19,459 nucleotides of DNA from Pseudomonadota bacterium (GTDB lineage Bacteria; Pseudomonadota; Gammaproteobacteria; Arenicellales; Arenicellaceae), in assembly GCA_018660405.1 (NCBI GenBank), contig JABJKL010000036.1:1-19459 (forward strand), in the 5' to 3' direction. The translations under genes were made by a program, and so were the position numbers. Under the pieces are notes generated by a model. The model saw only the letters and a program-made list of their open reading frames with translations, was not told the origin of the DNA and searched no databases. Shown one piece after another: positions 14,514 to 19,459 of this stretch. The stretch's first letter is position 1. Every line of letters begins with the position of its first letter.

Positions 14514-15218
14514 TTAATGTGATATCTGTCCTAGATTGGCGTGTAAAACTGCGCCATTAAACACCGGTTGACCCACAACACTAAGAATAGCCGCTGCTAT
14601 TTCCTCTGGCTCTACCAGTCGGTTAAACGTTTGCATCCGCGCCATGTTCGCGATCACGTCAGGGTCGTTGCCAGCGCTGCCGCGCAACATATCGGTATCA
14701 GTGAGCCCCGGGCAAACGCAGGCAGTGTGAATACCTGCACCGACCAAATCCTGACAAGTACTGCGCATCAAGCCTATGACTGCATGCTTCGACGTGGCAT
14801 AGGAAGCCACACCGGGCACCGACTTTTCGCTCAAGGTAGACCCCACGTAAACGATTGATGAACCCTCTTTCATAAGGGGAATTAACAAATCATTCAGCGC
14901 ACATGATGCCACCACATTGACCTCGAACATTCGACGCAATTGCTCAGCAATCATATCGCCCACCCGATCCAGAACCATCATTCCGGCGTTATGCACCAAT
15001 GCTATTTCGTCGGCACCATCAAGCTGCGCTATCAGCTCATCGGAAACCCCTTCGAGCCATCCGGGCTCAGACATATCGGCATTTATATTTGTCACTCCGT
15101 CCAATGAAGCAGGCGTACGGGAAATATTAACGACTGCATAACCGAACTCCACAAACAATTGTGCGGTCGCATTGCCGATTCCCCGGCTCGCTCCAGTAAT
15201 CACTGCCAAATTGCTCAT
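14514..15218 (-). CDS. Short-chain dehydrogenase/reductase
   Basis: A 234-residue classical SDR, cytoplasmic and NAD(P)H-dependent. TGASRGIG at residues 8-15 binds cofactor; HNAG at 76-79, Ser127, Tyr140-x3-Lys144 and CPG at 169-171 complete the catalytic set. A basic Arg34 after the second strand (NISRT) favours NADPH. Substrate unknown. Several starts are possible upstream (TTG 15251, ATG 15236), but ATG at 15218 is preferred because GAGGA lies seven bases before it. It converges with the transporter gene on the left (stops four bases apart) and diverges from the FAD dehydrogenase on the right. Confidence 0.9.
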   Translation of the reverse strand: MSNLAVITGASRGIGNATAQLFVEFGYAVVNISRTPASLDGVTNINADMSEPGWLEGVSDELIAQLDGADEIALVHNAGMMVLDRVGDMIAEQLRRMFEVNVVASCALNDLLIPLMKEGSSIVYVGSTLSEKSVPGVASYATSKHAVIGLMRSTCQDLVGAGIHTACVCPGLTDTDMLRGSAGNDPDVIANMARMQTFNRLVEPEEIAAAILSVVGQPVFNGAVLHANLGQISH

Positions 15219-15311
15219 ATCGGAATCCTCGTTCATTAGGCGGACACCCAATTACTACGCCAATAGTTTAGACTAACAGATTATACCGAATAAAATTTCC
15301 CGCCTCTAATC

Positions 15312-16682
15312 ATGAACTTGAAACAAACCCTATGCGAACAATTTGATTCATCGAGCGTACTCGTTGATGACGCGGTGTCGGCTCACTATGAGAGCGACTG
15401 GGGGGATGGCGAAACTCATCGACCAGAGGTCGTATTACGGCCTGCGACAACCGAAAACGCAGCACAAATGCTCAAGCTTTGTAATGATGCGGGCCAAAGC
15501 ATCGTTACTCAAGGAGGGCTAACCGGCCTGTCCGGCGGCGCAACACCCCAACCCGGGGAATGGTCACTTTCGCTGGAACGAATGAACAAGGTGATAGAGA
15601 TCGACCCGGACGCCATGACCCTAACGGTTGAAGCCGGCGTTCCGTTAGAAGTGGTCCAAAACGCCGCCGCCGATGCAAATTTGTTTTTACCTCTGGATCT
15701 TGCCGCACGCGGTAGTTGCCAAATCGGCGGTAATGTCGCGACCAACGCTGGCGGTAACCAGGTCATTAAATATGGAATGACGCGCGCACTGGTTTCGGGC
15801 ATGGTAGCAATTCTGGCCGACGGTACCATTCTGAGTAATCGCAATAAACTGCTTAAAAATAATGCTGGCTACGATCTAAAGCAGCTTTTTATTGGATCGG
15901 AAGGAACGCTCGGCGTGATTACCGAAGTGGTGCTGCGTCTGGTTCCCAAACCCATCACCAAGCAGTCAGCAATGTGCGCAATGAACTCGATGGACGACGT
16001 TTTATACCTTCTGGGCGAGGCTCGAACGCATTTACCCAGCGTCAGTGCATTTGAAGTTATGTGGCCGCATTATTACCAGGAATCTTTAAAATGCACGACC
16101 AATATTCGTAATCCGTTTACTGGCCAACATTCATACTACGTTATTCTGGAATCCGAAGGACATTACCCGGAAACCGACTTCGACCATTTCTGCGAATTTC
16201 TTGCAGAACTTATGGAGCAGGATCGAATCGCGGATGCCGCGATCGCACAATCACTGACCGACGCTGCTAACTTCTGGACCATTCGTGATGGTGTGGCTGA
16301 ATTGATTCCGATGCTAAAACACATTGCCAATTTTGATATGGGTGTTTCGCCACGACGCACCGAGCAATGCATTGCCGAGATACAAATCCAACTCAAAAAA
16401 AAGTTTCCGAAGGTCGATCCACTGATTTTCGGCCACCTCGGTGATGGCAATATACACATCATTACGGGCACCGCGAACAAACAAGAGCAGTACGATGTTT
16501 ACGATACCGTTTATGAAATTATCGGCCAACACAACGGCAGCATTACCGGCGAGCATGGCGTCGGCACGCATAAAAAACGGTGGCTAAAACACTCGCGCGA
16601 CGAGGCCGAAATTGCCGTAATGAAAATACTTAAAAAAGCGCTCGACCCAAAAAGGACCCTTAACCCAGGCCGAATTTTCTAG
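15312..16682 (+). CDS. FAD-linked 2-hydroxyacid dehydrogenase (GlcD / D-2-hydroxyglutarate dehydrogenase type)
   Basis: A 456-residue flavoprotein of the VAO/PCMH fold. FAD-binding motifs are TQGGLTGLSGGATP (66-79), IGGNVATNAGG (138-148) and LFIGSEGTLGVITE (192-205). The C-terminal FAD-oxidase domain has GHLGDGNIH (374-382), with the metal-binding His, and EHGVG (414-418), ending in NPGRIF. It oxidises a D-2-hydroxyacid such as D-lactate, glycolate or D-2-hydroxyglutarate to the keto acid, passing electrons to a quinone, flavoprotein or cytochrome. The exact substrate cannot be read from the sequence. No Fe-S partner (GlcF) follows, which argues against glycolate oxidase. ATG at 15312 has no obvious ribosome site. 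Confidence 0.92.
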   Translation: MNLKQTLCEQFDSSSVLVDDAVSAHYESDWGDGETHRPEVVLRPATTENAAQMLKLCNDAGQSIVTQGGLTGLSGGATPQPGEWSLSLERMNKVIEIDPDAMTLTVEAGVPLEVVQNAAADANLFLPLDLAARGSCQIGGNVATNAGGNQVIKYGMTRALVSGMVAILADGTILSNRNKLLKNNAGYDLKQLFIGSEGTLGVITEVVLRLVPKPITKQSAMCAMNSMDDVLYLLGEARTHLPSVSAFEVMWPHYYQESLKCTTNIRNPFTGQHSYYVILESEGHYPETDFDHFCEFLAELMEQDRIADAAIAQSLTDAANFWTIRDGVAELIPMLKHIANFDMGVSPRRTEQCIAEIQIQLKKKFPKVDPLIFGHLGDGNIHIITGTANKQEQYDVYDTVYEIIGQHNGSITGEHGVGTHKKRWLKHSRDEAEIAVMKILKKALDPKRTLNPGRIF

Positions 16683-16683
16683 A

Positions 16684-16715
16684 GGCCAACTCATAAAGGT
16701 TATTTGGCCCTATTT
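16684..16715 (+). terminator. Possible weak terminator after the FAD dehydrogenase gene
   Basis: GGCCAA (16684-16689) and TTGGCC (16704-16709) pair across a 14-base loop and are followed by CTATTTT. The position, two bases past a stop and between convergent genes, fits a terminator, but the T run is short. Confidence 0.4.
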
Positions 16716-16735
16716 TCGAGCCGACTACCAAGGGG

Positions 16736-18127
16736 TTAACTAGCGGTATCGGAAGCCTTGTGAACCCGGATCATCGAAGTAGCCGCCCCCAGCACGGCAA
16801 GGACCGAGATAATCGAAAAGCTTAAACTGATACCGTTCATTAGCGCACCGGTATTCTCGGGCGTAATCATCGCACTGCCCAGATAGGCGGCAAATATGCC
16901 TGTCACGATCGACATACTGGTTAGGTTACCGATACCCCGCATCGTTGGGATAGAAGCCGATGCTTGACCAACATACTGGGTCGATACCGAAGACATAATC
17001 CGGTTGGAATTTGGCGCGCTAAATAAGCCAAAGCCTATTCCTATTAATACTTGTGCGGTCACAATGTGTGAAATGCTCTGGCCCCCATCAAGCCTTGCAA
17101 GCAAAAACAAGCCCATGGCGTTAAGCGTTAAGCCCGAGCTCGCCAACCATCTAGGCGGGTACTTATCCGACAATCGGCCGGCGAATGGTGTCACCACAAC
17201 CATACAAGCTGCGGTGACAACCAACATCAAACCCGCGGTATCCGGTGAATACCCCGCAATATATTGTAAATAGAAACTCAGTAGAAAACTAACGGAGAAC
17301 GATGAACTGTACGCCAGTACCATACTCAAGCATGCCATACCAAAAACCCGGTTACTGGTAAACAGCCCAACATTCACTAAAGGCTTCTCTTTCACTGACT
17401 CTGTTTTCACAAAATTCACGAAACTGGCGGCACTGAGCATAAACGCGAACCAGCCAACCGGCTCATAGAAGCGCGATGCGCCAAATAACGCCAGCGACAG
17501 CGTGCAGACAAAGAAAAATAATCCAGCCCAATCAAATGGAGCGTCCGATGGTACATGCGGTTCCAACACCAGCTTGTCAGATGCCAACCAAAGCGCCGAA
17601 CATAAAAAAGGCAAGGGCAGCAAAAACACCTCGCGCCAAGAGAACCATGCGGTTATATAACCACCCAGAACCGGGCCAAGTGTAATGCCCAGATAGACCG
17701 CACCGGAGGTAAGGCCCATGACTGCGCCCCGCTTACCTACCGGAAATATCGACACAATAATGGCGTTCGATGTGGCAAATATCATAGCCGCACTTCCACC
17801 TTGCAAGAGCCTAAGCGCGATTAACATGCGAATATCGGTGACCATTGATGACAGCAACAAAATAATACCCGCTAATATCAAGCCCGATAAGAATACCCGT
17901 TTTCGGCCAATACGGTCCGCCAGCCACGCCGCTGGAAACATGGCTGTTGCCAGTATAAATGCGAAGGCCATGACCACCCAGCTGGTTTGTACGGCAGAAG
18001 CACCAAGCTCGGCACTAATTGCTGGCAATGCCACATTTAATGACGACATCGACATGGGCATTACAAACGATGTGAGAACCAGCGTATATAAAACCGACCG
18101 CCGATCGGATAGAAATTTACTTGCCAT
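16736..18127 (-). CDS. Major facilitator superfamily drug/proton antiporter (DHA2-like)
   Basis: A 463-residue inner-membrane protein with hydrophobic segments along its whole length, probably 14 helices. The first helix has the SLNVALPAISAELG pattern typical of EmrB/QacA-type exporters. Motif A (AWLADRIGRKRVF, residues 67-79) lies between helices 2 and 3, and the antiporter motif C appears as GITLGPVLGG (147-156) in helix 5. It would export a lipophilic or amphipathic compound using proton influx; the compound is unknown. TTG at 18160 extends the frame, but ATG at 18127 has AGGG nine bases before it and starts just ahead of helix 1. No regulator or membrane-fusion partner is adjacent. Confidence 0.9.
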   Translation of the reverse strand: MASKFLSDRRSVLYTLVLTSFVMPMSMSSLNVALPAISAELGASAVQTSWVVMAFAFILATAMFPAAWLADRIGRKRVFLSGLILAGIILLLSSMVTDIRMLIALRLLQGGSAAMIFATSNAIIVSIFPVGKRGAVMGLTSGAVYLGITLGPVLGGYITAWFSWREVFLLPLPFLCSALWLASDKLVLEPHVPSDAPFDWAGLFFFVCTLSLALFGASRFYEPVGWFAFMLSAASFVNFVKTESVKEKPLVNVGLFTSNRVFGMACLSMVLAYSSSFSVSFLLSFYLQYIAGYSPDTAGLMLVVTAACMVVVTPFAGRLSDKYPPRWLASSGLTLNAMGLFLLARLDGGQSISHIVTAQVLIGIGFGLFSAPNSNRIMSSVSTQYVGQASASIPTMRGIGNLTSMSIVTGIFAAYLGSAMITPENTGALMNGISLSFSIISVLAVLGAATSMIRVHKASDTAS

Positions 18128-18252
18128 GCTTAGTGCCCTGAATCGCGCTACCCTGATCAAATCGATGTTAACGCGCCATCGTTCCTATTAAAATGGCTTC
18201 CCTGCGCCGGTCTGCCAAAATTTGTGGGGATTTCTTAGTTAACAAGGTCTAG

Positions 18253-18690
18253 TTAGCAAGCCACCCACTCGTAATTTACCACCATTTCATTCTGGAAAGC
18301 GCCGGATCCACACGCCAGACCCGTTATATTTGCGTCATGAGCAGATACCAGAGCACTCCCATAACCACCGCAGAATGTACTATTCTGTAACGGACATTGT
18401 TGACCCCAATCATCAATCACCTCAGTTATTTGTGGAATCTGATTAATCTTGGTAACCAGATTGTTTAAGTTAACCGCGTAAGCCCCATTTTGCACATTAC
18501 CGTAAGTTTCCAAATTTTGATTTGTGGCTTGCTGTGTGTTGGTAGTATCCGCAGCTAAAACAACTCCTTCATCTTTTGCAAGATCCGCACCCTCACTCTG
18601 GCCACCACCGGATGTGAGGTCGGAGACGTAATTACAAGCTATGCATAGCAGCGCTACAGCGGTATAAGTAACAATCTTTGTAAAATACAT
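18253..18690 (-). CDS. Putative lipoprotein, Cys-rich, function unknown
   Basis: A 145-residue protein, no family recognised. The N-terminus has a short hydrophobic helix ending in LLCIAC, a lipobox-like site with Cys19 as likely lipidated residue. It is followed by a Gly/Ser/Ala/Asp-rich linker (22-60) and a C-terminal domain with four Cys (99, 107, 127 and the last residue, 145) that could form two disulfides. Asn and Gln are frequent (QNL, NVQNGA, NLNNL). ATG at 18690 lacks a good Shine-Dalgarno but is placed right before the signal sequence, and a promoter-like pair sits 39-66 bases upstream. It lies alone between the MFS gene and the rRNA operon end. Confidence 0.65.
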   Translation of the reverse strand: MYFTKIVTYTAVALLCIACNYVSDLTSGGGQSEGADLAKDEGVVLAADTTNTQQATNQNLETYGNVQNGAYAVNLNNLVTKINQIPQITEVIDDWGQQCPLQNSTFCGGYGSALVSAHDANITGLACGSGAFQNEMVVNYEWVAC

Positions 18691-18728
18691 ATGATTTCGT
18701 CGTTATCTAATTGATTTAATTATTATTT

Positions 18729-18756
18729 ATTATGGCAGTTATTAGTGCAATTGCAA
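18729..18756 (-). promoter_or_regulatory. Candidate sigma-70 promoter for the lipoprotein gene
   Basis: On the minus strand TTGCAA (18751-18756) and CATAAT (18729-18734) are 16 bases apart in an AT-rich region, 39 bases before the lipoprotein start. Confidence 0.4.
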
Positions 18757-18830
18757 GCTAACTGTTAATGTAATTTCTCGAAAATGATAGAAAAGACTGC
18801 TGAAAAGGGTTTCCGTCGTAATGTAAACAC

Positions 18831-18858
18831 TAAAACCCAGCTTTGAATGCGGGTTTTA
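18831..18858 (-). terminator. Second hairpin terminator downstream of the rRNA operon
   Basis: TAAAACCC and GGGTTTTA pair, and CAGC/GCGG extends the stem to about ten pairs around a single-base bulge with a 7-base loop. A/T arms let it act on both strands. It lies about 215 bases beyond the main rRNA terminator, so it may be the second of a tandem pair and would also shield the lipoprotein gene. Confidence 0.45.
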
Positions 18859-18952
18859 ACGTGAAATTCCGTAGTGTCTGATTTCTGTACACAGGCGTAT
18901 TGCTTGGAAAGGTTTGCGTACATAGGGGTCAAATGGGGGGCTACTTGTACTC

Positions 18953-19023
18953 GTATCATCCTGATACTCGCCCTTCGGGCAATCCGCGTTGCGGATTGTT
19001 CAAATACGTTCCATACGCATTTG
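18953..19023. repeat. Cluster of four consecutive small hairpins
   Basis: Four inverted repeats follow one another almost without gaps: GTATCA/TGATAC (18953-18967), GCCC/GGGC with a TTC loop (18970-18980), CAATCCGC/GCGGATTG with a 3-base loop (18980-18998), and CAAATaCGT/ACGcATTTG (19001-19023). Nearly every base of the 71-base stretch is paired. The block lies between the two terminators that follow the 5S gene, in the otherwise gene-free 18691-19071 interval. It resembles a REP-type element; identity with a known repeat was not tested. Confidence 0.6.
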
Positions 19024-19071
19024 TCACATGGGGTTGGCCTTGCTCAAATAGAAAACTGCAGCAACAAATAT

Positions 19072-19098
19072 AAAAAAACCCGCCACTTGGGCGGGTTT
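19072..19098 (-). terminator. Rho-independent terminator of the rRNA operon
   Basis: On the minus strand AAACCCGCC and GGCGGGTTT form a 9-bp stem with a 5-base loop, followed by a run of T. It begins 14 bases beyond the 5S 3' end. Confidence 0.9.
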
Positions 19099-19111
19099 CG
19101 TTATATTAGAT

Positions 19112-19225
19112 CCTGGCAGTGTCCTACTTTCACATGGCTAATGCCACACTATCATCGGCGCTAAACGTCTTCACTTCTGAGTTCGAGATGGAATCAGGTG
19201 GTTCCCGTTCGCTATGGCCACCAGG
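19112..19225 (-). rRNA. rrf: 5S ribosomal RNA
   Basis: The reverse complement begins CCTGGTGGCCATAGCGAACG, contains the conserved CGAACTCAGAAGTGAA loop and TAGCGCCGATG segment, and ends in GACACTGCCAGG. The terminal CCTGG/CCAGG arms pair to form helix I. About 114 bases; the exact ends may differ by a few bases. Confidence 0.96.
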
Positions 19226-19235
19226 AAAACTGGCC

Positions 19236-19279
19236 TAGGTATTGGGGTCAGAGCTCTATTGAACCCTGACCCCTACCTA
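19236..19279. repeat. REP-like palindrome in the 23S-5S spacer
   Basis: TAGGT-att-GGGGTCAG (19236-19251) is complementary to CTGACCCC-t-ACCTA (19266-19279), leaving a 14-base loop. The GGGGTCAG...CTGACCCC form resembles palindromes associated with REP-type tyrosine transposases; this comes from memory of the family and was not searched. The rest of the spacer (19226-19410) holds no tRNA. Confidence 0.5.
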
Positions 19280-19367
19280 ATATTCGGTAGTTGTTGTCGC
19301 GCTGGTTGTCACCAGCAAATATCACAATCTTGTTTTCTCTTTCAAGCTAATCATTTAGCACTCTCAC

Positions 19368-19389
19368 AGTTGAATAAAAGTTGAATAAA
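19368..19389. repeat. Tandem 11-bp direct repeat beside the 23S 3' end
   Basis: AGTTGAATAAA is repeated twice in tandem, and the second copy overlaps a small palindrome TTGAAT-AA-ATTCAA (19381-19394). It lies about 20 bases past the 23S 3' end, where rRNA-processing signals are expected, but no role can be assigned. Confidence 0.4.
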
Positions 19390-19410
19390 TTCAAACTGCT
19401 TGGGTGTTAT

Positions 19411-19459
19411 ATGATCAAGCCTCACGGGCAATTAGTACAGGTTAGCTTAATGCCTTACA
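19411..19459 (-). rRNA. rrl: 23S ribosomal RNA, 3' end (partial)
   Basis: The reverse complement reads GCATTAAGCTAACCTGTACT then AATTGCCCGTGAGGCTT, matching the universally conserved end of 23S rRNA (GAGCTAACCGGTACTAAT...CGTGAGGCTTAAC in E. coli). Only the last 49 or so bases are in the window; the gene continues past the right edge. Confidence 0.92.

Noticed and set aside
1..19459. CRISPR array, prophage, complete insertion sequence or defence island.
   Set aside because: No regularly spaced repeats with unique spacers, no transposase or integrase, and no phage structural genes were seen on either strand.

Overview
The window looks like a stretch of chromosome from a gammaproteobacterium, probably free-living and aquatic, with middling GC. 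The evidence is the conserved block rpmG-rpmB-radC facing coaBC (the E. coli and Pseudomonas order), the Pseudomonas-like placement of an AlgC-type phosphomannomutase after coaBC, a proteobacterial-type gshA, and an rRNA operon end at the right edge. The genus cannot be named from this sequence alone. Several genes appear to start with TTG or GTG, so start sites are less certain than usual.

Layout. (1) 1-1761, minus strand: an HNH endonuclease followed closely by two tandem paralogous small secreted proteins of unknown function; a strong ribosome site with a very short frame lies at 80-142. (2) 1919-3288, minus strand: rpmG and rpmB with a clear terminator, and radC. (3) 3396-9477, plus strand: coaBC (coenzyme A), phosphomannomutase/phosphoglucomutase (sugar nucleotide precursors), a ClC-family chloride protein with a CBS-like tail, and gshA (glutathione). 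dut, which usually sits between coaBC and algC, is missing. (4) 9498-12429, minus strand: a glycerate-kinase-like P-loop kinase, then a glycosyltransferase translationally coupled to a GDP-mannose 4,6-dehydratase-like enzyme, an isolated two-gene glycan module. (5) 12583-14509: an AlkA-like base-excision glycosylase downstream of a PTPS/QueD-like protein that lacks the usual catalytic Cys and His, facing a YhhQ-type queuosine precursor transporter. (6) 14514-18127: an SDR oxidoreductase and an FAD-linked 2-hydroxyacid dehydrogenase, divergent from each other, then a DHA2-type MFS exporter. (7) 18253-19459: an orphan Cys-rich lipoprotein, a cluster of four consecutive small hairpins, two rRNA terminators, 5S rRNA, and the 3' end of 23S rRNA on the minus strand. 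A REP-like palindrome sits inside the 23S-5S spacer.

Most of the window is housekeeping. No CRISPR array, prophage, complete insertion sequence or recognisable defence island was seen. The parts that most deserve a second look are the catalytically altered PTPS homologue beside a queuosine transporter, the palindromic elements in and after the rRNA operon, the HNH/secreted-paralogue trio, the channel-like residue in the ClC protein, and the inverted repeat covering the coaBC start codon.
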